From assembly GCF_003674095.1 (NCBI RefSeq), contig NZ_RDBF01000003.1, positions 186,001 through 250,000 on the forward strand: a stretch of 64,000 nucleotides of DNA. The letters run 5' to 3'. The position numbers were made by a program, and so were the translations under genes. This document shows, in pieces, positions 30,030 through 39,724 of this stretch (position 1 is the first letter of the stretch; the number at the start of each line of letters is the position of its first letter). A model generated the notes under the pieces. That model searched no databases. It saw only the letters and a list, made by a program, of their open reading frames with translations, and was not told the origin of the DNA. Source of the DNA: Aeromicrobium phragmitis. GTDB lineage: Bacteria; Actinomycetota; Actinomycetes; Propionibacteriales; Nocardioidaceae.

Positions 30030-33000
30030 ATGACCTCCCCCTCCTCCCAGCGCGCCCTCGTCGAGGCGTTGTCGCGCGAGCCCGCCGTCGCCAAGGCCCT
30101 CGCCGACCGCAATGGCGGCGCCCTCGACGTCCGGCTCACGGCGCCGGCGGCCCTCAACCCCTTCCTGGCCGCAGCGCTCGTGCGCGACGACTCCTGCGTC
30201 CTCGTCGTCACCGCCACCGCCCGCGACGCCGAGAACCTCGTCGATCACATCACGACGCTCGTCGACGACCCGGATCACGTGGCGTACTACCCCGCGTGGG
30301 AGACGCTGCCGCACGAGCGGCTGTCGCCGCGGTCGGACACGGTGGGGCGCCGGCTCGCCGTGCTGCGCCAACTCGTCCACGGGGGCGAGCAGCGGCCACG
30401 TGTGGTGGTCGCCCCCGTGCGGTCCGTGCTCCAGCCGCAGGTCAAGGGACTCGCCGACATCGAGCCGGTCCGACTGACCGCCGGGCAGGACATCGAACTC
30501 GACGAGGTCGTGCGCCGGCTGGCGGGCGCTGCGTACACCCGCGTCGACCTGGTCGAACGCCGGGGCGAGTTCGCGGTGCGCGGTGGCATCGTCGACGTCT
30601 TCCCGCCCACCGAGGAACATCCCGTCCGAGTCGAGTTCTGGGGCGACACCGTCGACGAACTTCGGCACTTCTCGATCGCCGACCAGCGCACGGTCGAGCC
30701 GGTCGAGCGGCTCTGGGCGCCACCGTGCCGTGAGCTGTTGCTGACCGACGAGGTCCGCCAGCGGGCGGCCGTACTGGCGCAGGAACACCCGTCGCTCCAC
30801 GAACTCTTCGGCAAGCTCGCCGAGGGGCACGCGGTCGAGGGGATGGAATCGCTGGCTCCGGTGCTCGTCGGGGAGATGGAACTGCTGGTCGACCTCCTCC
30901 CGCAGTCCTCCACCGTCCTGGTCTGCGACCCCGAACGGGTCCGCGGGCGTGCTCAGGACCTCGTCACGACGAGCGAGGAGTTCCTCGCCGCGTCGTGGGC
31001 CGCCGCAGCCACGGGCGCGGAGTCGCCCATCGACCTCGGATCGGCGGCGTTCAAGGACCTGGCCGAGGTGCGCGAGCGGGTCGCCGAGGCCCGCCACACG
31101 TGGGCGGACGTCGGCCCGTTCGCCATGGGTGACGAGAGCCTCGTCGCCGCGGTCGAACCGGCCCCGCGCTACCGCGGCGACACCGAGGCCGCGCTGGCGG
31201 ACCTGCGCACCTGGCAGCAGGCCGGCCATGCGGTGCTGTTGACCGTCCCCGGCCCCGGCCAGGCGCAGCGCACGGTGGAGTGGCTGGCCGAGCACGACGT
31301 CGCCGCCCGCGCCGTCGAGGTGCTCGAACCGGCGACGGGAACCTCCGCACGGGTCGTCCAGGTTGCTGTGGCCGATCTCGACGAGGGCTTCGTCGCGGCC
31401 GATCTCGGCTTCGTCGTGCTCACGTATGACGACCTCGTCGGCCAGAAGGCCGCAGACCGGGCGGAGCGCCGCATGCCGGCGCGGCGCCGCAAGCAGATCG
31501 ATCCGCTCGAGCTGAAGGCCGGCGACCCGGTCGTCCACGAGCAGCACGGCGTGGGCCGCTACATCGAACTCGTCAACCGTGTGGTCCACGGCGCCGAGCG
31601 CGAGTACCTGGTCCTCGAGTACGCCCCGAGCAAGCGCGGTCAACCGGCGGATCGGCTGTTCGTGCCGATGGACCAGCTCGACCAGGTCAGCCGCTACGTC
31701 GGTGGCGAAGCTCCGACCCTCGACCGGCTCGGCGGCAGCGATTGGACGCAGCGCAAGAACAAGGCGCGCAAGGCCGTCCGGCAGATCGCCGGCGAACTCA
31801 TCAAGCTCTATGCCGCCCGCCAGTCCACCAAGGGACACGCGTTCGGGCCCGACAGCCCGTGGCAGCGCGAGCTGGAGGACGCCTTCGCGTTCGTCGAGAC
31901 GCCCGATCAGCTCTCCACGATCGAGGACGTCAAGCGCGACATGGAGCGCATCGTGCCGATGGACCGTCTGGTGTGCGGTGACGTCGGGTACGGCAAGACC
32001 GAGATCGCCGTGCGCGCCGCGTTCAAGGCCATCCAGGACGGCAAGCAGGTCGTGTTGCTCGTGCCCACGACGCTGCTCGTGCGCCAGCATTATGCGACCT
32101 TCGCGGAGCGTTTCGGTCAGTTCCCGGTCACCATCCGGGCGCTCTCACGTTTCCAGTCCGAGAAGGAGTCCCAGGCGACCCTCGAGGGGCTGGCCGACGG
32201 CTCGGTCGACCTCGTCATCGGCACCCACCGGCTGCTGCAGCCGGGTATCCGGATCAAGGATCTCGGGCTCATCATCGTCGACGAGGAGCAGCGCTTCGGC
32301 GTCGAGCACAAGGAGGCGCTCAAGCACCTGCGCGCCTCCGTCGACGTGTTGAGCATGTCCGCCACGCCGATTCCGCGCACGCTGGAGATGGCGATCACCG
32401 GCATCCGCGAGATGAGCACCATCGCGACGCCGCCGGAGGAACGGCACCCGGTGTTGAGCTTCGTCGGGCCCTACGAGGACCGGCAGGTGGTCGCGGCGAT
32501 CCGCCGCGAGCTCCTGCGCGAGGGCCAGGTCTTCTACATTCACAACCGGGTCAAGAGCATCGACAAGGTCGCTCAGCACCTGCGGGATCTGGTGCCCGAG
32601 GCGCGGATCGCCACGGCGCACGGGCAGATGAGCGAGCAGCAGCTCGAGAGCGTCATGGTCGACTTCTGGGAGAAGCGCTTCGACGTGCTCGTCTGCACCA
32701 CGATCGTCGAGTCGGGCATCGACGTGTCGAACGCCAACACGATGATCATCGAGCGGGCGGACATGTTCGGCCTGTCGCAACTGCACCAGCTGCGCGGCCG
32801 CGTCGGCCGGAGCCGGGAGCGGGCGTACGCCTACTTCCTGTACCCGCCCGACAAGCCGCTCACCGAGACGGCGCACGACCGGCTCGCCACGATCGCCCAG
32901 TTCTCCGAACTCGGCGGCGGCATGGCGGTCGCCATGAAGGACCTCGAGATCCGCGGCGCCGGCAACCTGCTGGGCGGGGAGCAGTCCGGTCACATCGCCG

Positions 33001-33527
33001 ACGTCGGTTTCGACTTGTACGTGCGCCTGGTGGGGGAGGCCGTCGCGGAGTTCCGCGGCGAAGGTGAGCCCGAGCGCGAGGTCAAGATCGAGCTCCCGAT
33101 CGAGGCGCACCTGCCGCACGACTACGTACCCAGCGAACGTCTTCGCCTGGAGATGTACAAGCGGCTCGCCGACGTGCGGGCGCTGTCCGACGTCGACGAG
33201 TTGCGGGCCGAGCTCGACGACCGCTACGGCACGCCGCCGACGCCCGTCGAGGTGCTGCTCGACGTGGCGCGACTGCGGGTCAAGGTGCGCGAGAGCGGTC
33301 TGAGCGAGGTCACGGCGGCCGGTTCGAACGTTCGCTTCGCGCCGGTCAAGCTTCCCGAGTCGGCGCAGCTGCGCCTCGCCCGCGTGTACCCCAAGAGCCT
33401 GTACAAGCAGGCCGCGGAGGTCGCGCTGGTCCCGCACCCGAAGACGGCGCCGGTCGGCGGCAAGCCGTTGCGCGACCGCGAACTCATCGAGTGGGTCTCG
33501 GGCGTGCTCGACACCCTGGCCGGCTGA
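30030..33527 (+). CDS. mfd: Transcription-repair coupling factor
   Basis: A 1165-residue Mfd that removes RNA polymerase stalled at lesions and recruits UvrA. Domains in order are: the UvrB-like N-terminal region with RGGIVDVFPPTEEHPVRVEFWGD, the RNAP-interacting CarD-like domain (about 490-555, GDPVVHEQHGVGRYIEL...), the RecG-like helicase core with Walker A GDVGYGKTEIA, DEEQRFGV, SMSATPIPRTLEMA and QLRGRVGRS, and the C-terminal TRCF domain. TAATCT (30017-30022) lies 13 bases before ATG 30030, so a leaderless start is chosen over GTG 30003, which lies upstream of the -10 box. Full length for the family. Confidence 0.97.
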   Translation: MTSPSSQRALVEALSREPAVAKALADRNGGALDVRLTAPAALNPFLAAALVRDDSCVLVVTATARDAENLVDHITTLVDDPDHVAYYPAWETLPHERLSPRSDTVGRRLAVLRQLVHGGEQRPRVVVAPVRSVLQPQVKGLADIEPVRLTAGQDIELDEVVRRLAGAAYTRVDLVERRGEFAVRGGIVDVFPPTEEHPVRVEFWGDTVDELRHFSIADQRTVEPVERLWAPPCRELLLTDEVRQRAAVLAQEHPSLHELFGKLAEGHAVEGMESLAPVLVGEMELLVDLLPQSSTVLVCDPERVRGRAQDLVTTSEEFLAASWAAAATGAESPIDLGSAAFKDLAEVRERVAEARHTWADVGPFAMGDESLVAAVEPAPRYRGDTEAALADLRTWQQAGHAVLLTVPGPGQAQRTVEWLAEHDVAARAVEVLEPATGTSARVVQVAVADLDEGFVAADLGFVVLTYDDLVGQKAADRAERRMPARRRKQIDPLELKAGDPVVHEQHGVGRYIELVNRVVHGAEREYLVLEYAPSKRGQPADRLFVPMDQLDQVSRYVGGEAPTLDRLGGSDWTQRKNKARKAVRQIAGELIKLYAARQSTKGHAFGPDSPWQRELEDAFAFVETPDQLSTIEDVKRDMERIVPMDRLVCGDVGYGKTEIAVRAAFKAIQDGKQVVLLVPTTLLVRQHYATFAERFGQFPVTIRALSRFQSEKESQATLEGLADGSVDLVIGTHRLLQPGIRIKDLGLIIVDEEQRFGVEHKEALKHLRASVDVLSMSATPIPRTLEMAITGIREMSTIATPPEERHPVLSFVGPYEDRQVVAAIRRELLREGQVFYIHNRVKSIDKVAQHLRDLVPEARIATAHGQMSEQQLESVMVDFWEKRFDVLVCTTIVESGIDVSNANTMIIERADMFGLSQLHQLRGRVGRSRERAYAYFLYPPDKPLTETAHDRLATIAQFSELGGGMAVAMKDLEIRGAGNLLGGEQSGHIADVGFDLYVRLVGEAVAEFRGEGEPEREVKIELPIEAHLPHDYVPSERLRLEMYKRLADVRALSDVDELRAELDDRYGTPPTPVEVLLDVARLRVKVRESGLSEVTAAGSNVRFAPVKLPESAQLRLARVYPKSLYKQAAEVALVPHPKTAPVGGKPLRDRELIEWVSGVLDTLAG

Positions 33528-33584
33528 GCGGACGTGATCTGGGTCATGGGTAGTCTGGTCTCGCCCGGCCCCTGAGGAGGTTCC

Positions 33585-34217
33585 ATGAGCGCCCGCTCTC
33601 GTCTCGTCGTCCTTGCTGTCGCCGCGACGGCGCTGACCGCCTGCGGACCGGTGCAACCGGGCAGTGCCGCCGTGGTGGGGGACACCCGCATCTCCATGGC
33701 CGAGGCCGACGAGGTCAGCGAGGGGTACTGCGCGCTCTCGCTCGCGACCGCCACGGCTCAGGGCACCTCGTCGATCCCGGGTGGCGATGTCCGCCGCCAA
33801 GCGCTCTCCCTGTTGATCATCGAGTCGGTCGCCACGCAGGTCGCCGAGGACGAGGGCATCGACGTGCCGTCGCCCGGGCTCAGCGACGAGGAGACCCAGC
33901 AGGCACGGCAGCTGTTCGGTGAACAGACGGACCTCGTGGTGTCCACGATCGCCCGCAACGAGCGAGCCTTGGCGGTCGCGACCAAGCTCGCCGAGCGGGA
34001 ACTCGGCGCGCGCGCCGAGCAGATGAGCCAGCAGGAGCTCGCGCGGGCCGGCCAGCAGCTGCTCATGGAGCAGGCCGGCGACCTCGACATCGAGATCGAC
34101 CCGCGCTTCGGCATGAGCGGACTCGGCGAGGTCGTGGCCCCGACGGGTTCGCTCTCGGTGCCGGGTCCGGTGATCGAGGGCCAAGAACTTCCCGCGGCGT
34201 TGACCTGCCGGGCATGA
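33585..34217 (+). CDS. SurA N-terminal-like lipoprotein
   Basis: A 210-residue exported lipoprotein. The signal peptide ends in a lipobox, LTA-Cys20 (TALTACGPVQPG). The mature part begins AAVVGDTRISMAEADEVSE, the pattern of the SurA/PrsA chaperone N-terminal domain, followed by helices. No parvulin PPIase domain is present, so it would act as a chaperone or assembly factor outside the membrane. GAGGAGG lies 4 bases before the ATG, and TAGTCT (33551-33556) is a likely -10 box. It overlaps mazG by 4 bases (ATGA). Function is inferred from the fold alone. Confidence 0.75.
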   Translation: MSARSRLVVLAVAATALTACGPVQPGSAAVVGDTRISMAEADEVSEGYCALSLATATAQGTSSIPGGDVRRQALSLLIIESVATQVAEDEGIDVPSPGLSDEETQQARQLFGEQTDLVVSTIARNERALAVATKLAERELGARAEQMSQQELARAGQQLLMEQAGDLDIEIDPRFGMSGLGEVVAPTGSLSVPGPVIEGQELPAALTCRA

Positions 34218-34789
34218 GCGACCCGCTGCGCGAACTCGTCGACGTCATGGCGCGGTTGCGGGCCGAATGCCCGTGGACGCGTGAGCAGACGCACGAGACC
34301 CTGCGGCGCTACCTCATCGAGGAGGCGTACGAGACCCTCGAGGCGCTGGACGCGGCCGATTCGGAGCATCTGCGCGAGGAGCTCGGCGACCTGCTGATGC
34401 AGGTGGTCTTCCACGCCGAGATCGCCGCCACCGACGGCGAGGGCTGGGGCATCGACGAGGTCGCCGCCGGGATCCGCGACAAGCTCGTTCACCGCAATCC
34501 GCACGTGTTCGGCGACGTCACCGTGAACTCGGCGGCCGAGGTCGACGCCAACTGGCAGCGGCTCAAGGCCGAGAAGAAGCGGCGGTCGCATCCGGCGGAG
34601 GGGATTCCCGAGCAGCTTCCCGCCCTCATGTACGCCGACAAGGTGCTCGGGCGAGTCGCGGCAGAACCCGTTGCGTCGGACGAGATCGGCGACCGCCTCC
34701 TGGCCATCGTCGCCGAGGCGAGGGCGCAGGGGGTCGACGCCGAAGCGGCGTTGAAGAGTGCCGCGCGCCGCCACGCGGACCGCGGCTGA
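34214..34789 (+). CDS. mazG: MazG family nucleoside triphosphate pyrophosphohydrolase
   Basis: A 191-residue single-domain MazG protein, shorter than the tandem-domain E. coli enzyme. It hydrolyses (d)NTPs, probably aberrant ones, to the monophosphate plus pyrophosphate. The N-terminal segment MARLRAECPWTREQTHETLRRYLIEEAYETLEAL and EELGDLLMQVVFHAEIA carry the EExxE...ExxD magnesium-binding residues. HRNPHVFGDV and NWQRLKAEKK follow, and the rest is a reduced second domain. Coupled to the lipoprotein gene by ATGA. The order mfd-mazG-eno is as in mycobacteria. Confidence 0.93.
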   Translation: MSDPLRELVDVMARLRAECPWTREQTHETLRRYLIEEAYETLEALDAADSEHLREELGDLLMQVVFHAEIAATDGEGWGIDEVAAGIRDKLVHRNPHVFGDVTVNSAAEVDANWQRLKAEKKRRSHPAEGIPEQLPALMYADKVLGRVAAEPVASDEIGDRLLAIVAEARAQGVDAEAALKSAARRHADRG

Positions 34790-34839
34790 CCCGCACCGCG
34801 CGGCTGTCCAGGGCGCGCCGATCCGAGGCGCTAGGCTGA

Positions 34840-36153
<1,314 letters not shown>

Positions 36154-36159
36154 CGGCCG

Positions 36160-36705
36160 ATGGCCGCGTCCCGTCGACCGCCAGCTCGCGGCTCGGCTCC
36201 GTCGCGTGGGAGCCGTGGTGCCTCGTCGCAGGCGCCGCGGCGGCCCACGTCGACCCGCGCTCCGGTCGGTCGGCCGACGGGGACGCGGTTCACGGCACGC
36301 GCGCTCATCCTCCTGGCGGTCGTCGTGTTGCTCGTCGCCTCGTACACCGCGACGCTGCACGCCTGGTGGCAGCAGCGCAGCGAGATCAGCGCGCTGGAGC
36401 AGGCCAACCGGCAGGCCGAGCAGGACATCGACGAGCTGCATGACGAGATCGATCGCTGGGATGACCCGGCGTTCATCAAGCAGCAGGCGCGCGATCGCTT
36501 CGGCTGGGTGATGCCCGGCGAGGTCGGCTACCGCGTCATCGGCGTCGACGGGCAGCTGCAGGGCGAGGTCGGACGCCTCGACGACCCTCCGTCACAGGCG
36601 GACCGGGCCTGGTACGGCAAACTATGGGGGAGCGTGGAGCAGGCCGGTGAGCCGCCCACGAGTCCAGAGGAGCAGAATCCCGACGAGGTGTTGGAGAACC
36701 CGTGA
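36160..36705 (+). CDS. FtsB/DivIC septum formation initiator family protein
   Basis: A 181-residue single-pass division protein. A basic, Pro/Ser-rich cytoplasmic N-terminus (residues 1-44) precedes one membrane helix (about 46-66). A periplasmic-side coiled coil (about 70-98) leads to the conserved DDPAFIKQQARDRFGWVMPGEVGYRVI block of the FtsB/DivIC family, then an acidic tail. It would form the FtsB-FtsL-FtsQ complex that activates septal peptidoglycan synthesis. It follows eno by 6 bases, as Rv1024 follows Rv1023, and overlaps the DUF501 gene by 4 bases. Confidence 0.92.
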   Translation: MAASRRPPARGSAPSRGSRGASSQAPRRPTSTRAPVGRPTGTRFTARALILLAVVVLLVASYTATLHAWWQQRSEISALEQANRQAEQDIDELHDEIDRWDDPAFIKQQARDRFGWVMPGEVGYRVIGVDGQLQGEVGRLDDPPSQADRAWYGKLWGSVEQAGEPPTSPEEQNPDEVLENP

Positions 36706-37190
36706 CCTTGACCGACGATGACGTCGCGACCATCACCGAACAGCTGGGCCGGCCGCCACGGGCGATGGTCGAGGTGTCGTCGCGTTGCCCGTCGGGGCAT
36801 CCCAACGTCGTCAAGACCGAACCGCGGCTGCCCGACGGCACTCCCTTCCCGACGCTGTACTACCTGACCTGCCCGCGTCTCGCCGGAGCCATCGGCACGC
36901 TGGAGGCGTCCGGCCTGATGGCCGAGTGGACCGCGCGGTTGGCCGAGGACGACGAGCTCGCGGCCGCGTACCGCCGCGCGCACGAGAGCTACCTTGCCGA
37001 GCGTGAGGCGCTCGGCCACGTCGAGGAGATCGACGGCATCAGCGCCGGCGGCATGCCCACGCGGGTCAAGTGCCTGCACGTGCTCGCCGGCCACGCCCTG
37101 GCCAAGGGACCTGGCGTCAACCCGCTCGGCGACGAGACACTCCGTCTTCTCGGCGATTGGTGGACCGGCACCTCCTGCGCCGCGGAGTGA
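36702..37190 (+). CDS. DUF501 domain protein
   Basis: A 162-residue protein of the DUF501 family (Rv1025 type), function unknown. Conserved features include QLGRPPRAMVEVSSRCPSGHPNVVKTEPRLPDGTPFPTLYYLTCPRL at the start and the C-terminal Cys/His-bearing VKCLHVLAGHALAKGPGVNPLGDE, suggesting a metal site. The GTG start overlaps the ftsB-like stop (GTGA). In other actinobacteria a Ppx/GppA exopolyphosphatase gene follows directly. Here it does not; repeats and a remnant occupy the position instead. Confidence 0.92.
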   Translation: MTLTDDDVATITEQLGRPPRAMVEVSSRCPSGHPNVVKTEPRLPDGTPFPTLYYLTCPRLAGAIGTLEASGLMAEWTARLAEDDELAAAYRRAHESYLAEREALGHVEEIDGISAGGMPTRVKCLHVLAGHALAKGPGVNPLGDETLRLLGDWWTGTSCAAE

Positions 37191-37206
37191 CCAGCGCGCG
37201 CACGAT

Positions 37207-37335
37207 GGTCGAGTAGGCCCGGTCGGGCGTGTTGGTGGTCGAGTAGGCCCGCTCGGGCATGTTGGTGGTCGAGTAGGCCCGCTCGGGCATGTTGGTGGTC
37301 GAGTAGGCCCGAGGAACGAGGGCCGTATCGAGACC
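37207..37335. repeat. 30-bp tandem repeat ending in a GTCGAGTAG palindrome
   Basis: Three 30-bp units start at 37207, 37237 and 37267, each beginning GGTCGAGTAGGCCCG; the last two are identical. A fourth copy at 37297-37335 is followed by the inverted half, GGTCGAGTAGGCCC through GGGCCGTATCGAGACC, forming a 39-bp imperfect palindrome. This last unit is the kind of intergenic palindrome scattered through many Nocardioidaceae and Microbacteriaceae genomes. The tandem part looks like slippage or partial duplication of its left half. Confidence 0.8.
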
Positions 37336-37463
37336 ACATCACGAGGGCCCCGACGATCAGAGAACTGTCGAGTGACCTCCCGCCCACCGCTCACATGGCC
37401 ATCTCGTCCACAGGCGGGCCTCGTCAGCACCGGTCACGTCCCTGCTCCGCTTCAGGCTGGAGG

Positions 37464-37639
37464 ATGGGAATCCGTTACTACGCCTATCCGCTGGCACCGG
37501 AGTTCGTCGAGCACGCCGAGCACGACCCACGGATCGTCAGGGTGAGGAGGAGTACGTCATGCACTTCCTGCGTGCTGCGCAGCGATTCGCCGTCGACACG
37601 TCGCGACGTGGGCACGGTCTGGTCTACATGATCGGGTAG
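37464..37639 (+). pseudogene. Remnant of a small MGIRYYAY-type protein, internally deleted and frameshifted
   Basis: From ATG 37464 the frame reads MGIRYYAYPLAPEFVEHAEHDPRI and then loses sense near 37540. In another frame, codons from 37544 read EEEYVMHFLRAAQRFAVDT ... GLVYMIG and stop at 37637-37639. Together these look like the N- and C-terminal ends of a small actinobacterial protein that normally has on the order of 100 or more residues between them. GGAGG lies directly against the ATG. I read this as a decayed gene. The family has no function that I know. Confidence 0.55.
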
Positions 37640-37654
37640 ACCAGAACGCGGGCA

Positions 37655-39604
37655 TCACCAGATGGTGACGCGCTCCTCGGGGTCGAGCCAGAGAGCGTCG
37701 CCTGGCGTGACGTCGAAGGCCGTGTAGAAGGCGTCGATGTTGCGCACGACCTGGTTGCAGCGGAACTCCGGTGGCGAGTGCGGGTCGACGGTGAGTCGGC
37801 GGACCGTCTCGGCCGGACGCGTCTTGCCCTGCCACGCCTGAGCCCATGAGAGGAAGAACCGCTGGTCGGCGGTGAGCCCGTCGACCGGCTCGGGCTCGTC
37901 GGCTCCGATGGCGAGGCGCAATGCCTTGTAGGCGATGCCGAGGCCCCCGAGGTCGCCGATGTTCTCGCCGATGGTCAGGGCGCCGTTCACCGTCTGGCCG
38001 TCTGCCCCCTCTGGCGACAGACCGTCGTACTGCGCGATGAGCGCGGCGGTGAGCTTCTCGAACGCCGTACGGTCCTCGTCGGTCCACCAGTTGCGCAGCG
38101 CACCCGTGCCGTCGTACTGCGAGCCCTGGTCGTCGAAGCCGTGTCCGATCTCGTGGCCGATGACCGCACCGATTGCGCCGTAGTTGACCGCGTCGTCGGC
38201 GTCCGCGTGGAAGAACGGCGGTTGGAGGATCGCGGCGGGGAAGACGATCTCGTTCATCGTCGGGTTGTAGTAGGCGTTAACCGTCTGCGGGGTCATGTAC
38301 CACTCGTCGCGGTCGATCGGTTGTCCGATCTTGGCGAGCTCGACGTCCATGCCGAATGACAGCGCGCGCCGGGCGTTGCCGAGCAGATCGTGCGGGTCGG
38401 CGATGAGCGCGGAGTAGTCGCGGAAGTTCTCGGGGTGACCGATCTTGGGCGTGAAGGCGTCGAGTTTCTCGTGTGCGCGCTTCTTGGTCTCGTCGCTCAT
38501 CCACGACAGCTCGCTGATGCTGCGGCGGTACGCCTCGATGAGGTTGCCGATCAGCTCAGTCATCCGCTCCTTGGCGGCGGGCGGGAACTCGCTGCGGACG
38601 TAGATCTTGCCGACGGCCTCGCCCATCGAGCCCTCGACGAAGCCGACGCCGCGCTTCCACCGTGGACGAAGCTCGTCGGTGCCCTGCAGCGTGCGGCCGT
38701 AGAACGCGAAGTTCTCGGCGACGAACGCTTCAGACAGGTACGGGGCGGCCGCGTGCACGACGTGCCAGCGCAACCAGTCCGACCAGGCCGGCACGAAATC
38801 GTCGGTCAGCAGTTCGGCGAGGCCTTCCAGGTACGAGGGTTGGGAGACGACGACCTCGGCGAGGACCTCGGGTGCGATGCCCGCGGCCTCGCCCCACGCT
38901 GTCCAGTCGAACGCCGGCAGCAGCGCGGCCAGTTCGTCGCCGGTGCGCAGGTTGTAGGTCTTCTGAGCGTCGCGGGTGGCGACCCGATCCCAGTGCTGAG
39001 CGGCGATGCGACGTTCGAGTTCCAGCACGCGTTCGGCCCGTTCGCGGGGAGCGTCGAGTCCGGCGAGCTCGAGCATCGTCGCGATGTGTGCGGCGTATGC
39101 CTCGCGAATCGGGGCGAAGGAATCCTCCCGGTAGTACGACTCGTCGGGAAGGCCGAGGCCGCTCTGCACGATGTGACTGATGTAGCGGTCCGGGTTGCCG
39201 CGGTCGGGGGCGATGTACAGCCCGATGATGCTCGCGACCCCCGATCGCTCGAGCGAGCCGAGGGTGCGAACCACATCGGGGATCGAACCGATCGCCGCGA
39301 TGCTCTCCAGGTCAGCGGCAAGGGGAGCCGCCCCCAGCTCCTCGACACGCTCGACGTCCATGAAGCTGCGGTACAGCGCACCGATCGTGCGCTCTTCGGA
39401 AGAGGCGGGGTCCTCGGCGCACCGCTCGACGATGCCGCGCACGATCTTCTCGGCCTCGTCGAGAAGCCGGACGAAGGCGCCAGCGGTGGCTCGGTCGGCC
39501 GGAATGGGCGTCTCCCGCAGCCACGGCCCGTTCACATGGCGGAAGAGGTCGTCCTGCACGCGGATCTGAGGATCGAAGGCGGTGGTGTCGAGTCCATGCG
39601 TCAC
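37655..39604 (-). CDS. M13 family zinc metallopeptidase (neprilysin/PepO-like)
   Basis: A 649-residue M13 endopeptidase without signal peptide, so cytoplasmic or leaderless-secreted like mycobacterial Zmp1 (Rv0198c). The zinc motif is HEIGH (His484, His488) with the third ligand Glu547 in GENIGDLGG. The substrate-binding NAYYNPTMNEIVFPAAILQPPFF precedes it, and the C-terminus ends FRCNQVVRNIDAFYTAFDVTPGDALWLDPEERVTIW, as the family requires. It cleaves oligopeptides. GTG 39604 lies 12 bases from the start of a minus-strand TAGCCT box (39616-39611): leaderless. Confidence 0.93.
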   Translation of the reverse strand: MTHGLDTTAFDPQIRVQDDLFRHVNGPWLRETPIPADRATAGAFVRLLDEAEKIVRGIVERCAEDPASSEERTIGALYRSFMDVERVEELGAAPLAADLESIAAIGSIPDVVRTLGSLERSGVASIIGLYIAPDRGNPDRYISHIVQSGLGLPDESYYREDSFAPIREAYAAHIATMLELAGLDAPRERAERVLELERRIAAQHWDRVATRDAQKTYNLRTGDELAALLPAFDWTAWGEAAGIAPEVLAEVVVSQPSYLEGLAELLTDDFVPAWSDWLRWHVVHAAAPYLSEAFVAENFAFYGRTLQGTDELRPRWKRGVGFVEGSMGEAVGKIYVRSEFPPAAKERMTELIGNLIEAYRRSISELSWMSDETKKRAHEKLDAFTPKIGHPENFRDYSALIADPHDLLGNARRALSFGMDVELAKIGQPIDRDEWYMTPQTVNAYYNPTMNEIVFPAAILQPPFFHADADDAVNYGAIGAVIGHEIGHGFDDQGSQYDGTGALRNWWTDEDRTAFEKLTAALIAQYDGLSPEGADGQTVNGALTIGENIGDLGGLGIAYKALRLAIGADEPEPVDGLTADQRFFLSWAQAWQGKTRPAETVRRLTVDPHSPPEFRCNQVVRNIDAFYTAFDVTPGDALWLDPEERVTIW

Positions 39605-39635
39605 GCCGCCAGGCTAACAGCGGGGTCGAGCCGCC

Positions 39636-39683
39636 TTGCGTCATACGAAGTGTGGGTGGGGAGCCACCGAACGTATGACGCAA
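39636..39683. repeat. 48-bp hairpin in the divergent M13 / SIP promoter region
   Basis: TTGCGTCATACG (39636-39647) and CGTATGACGCAA (39672-39683) are 12-bp perfect arms. Inside, GGTGG (39656-39660) pairs with CCACC (39664-39668). It lies 20 bases upstream of the M13 gene's -10 box and 30 bases upstream of the SIP gene's -10 box. It is either an operator for both divergent genes or an intergenic palindromic repeat. Confidence 0.6.
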
Positions 39684-39724
39684 CGCCGGTGACCCGCCAC
39701 TCGCGTGAGGGGTAGGCTCGCGGC

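Noticed and set aside
28905-32090. A 1061-codon open frame on the minus strand opposite rplY, pth and mfd
   Set aside because: It is antisense to three well-supported genes, has low-complexity Arg/Asp/Val-rich translation and no recognisable motifs. Long antisense frames are expected at this GC content.
32145-34184. A 679-codon minus-strand frame opposite mfd and the lipoprotein gene
   Set aside because: No motifs, His/Arg/Asp-rich composition, fully explained as the complement of real genes.
37207-37335. Possible CRISPR array
   Set aside because: The units are contiguous with no unique spacers and no cas genes are near; it is a tandem repeat of a palindrome half.
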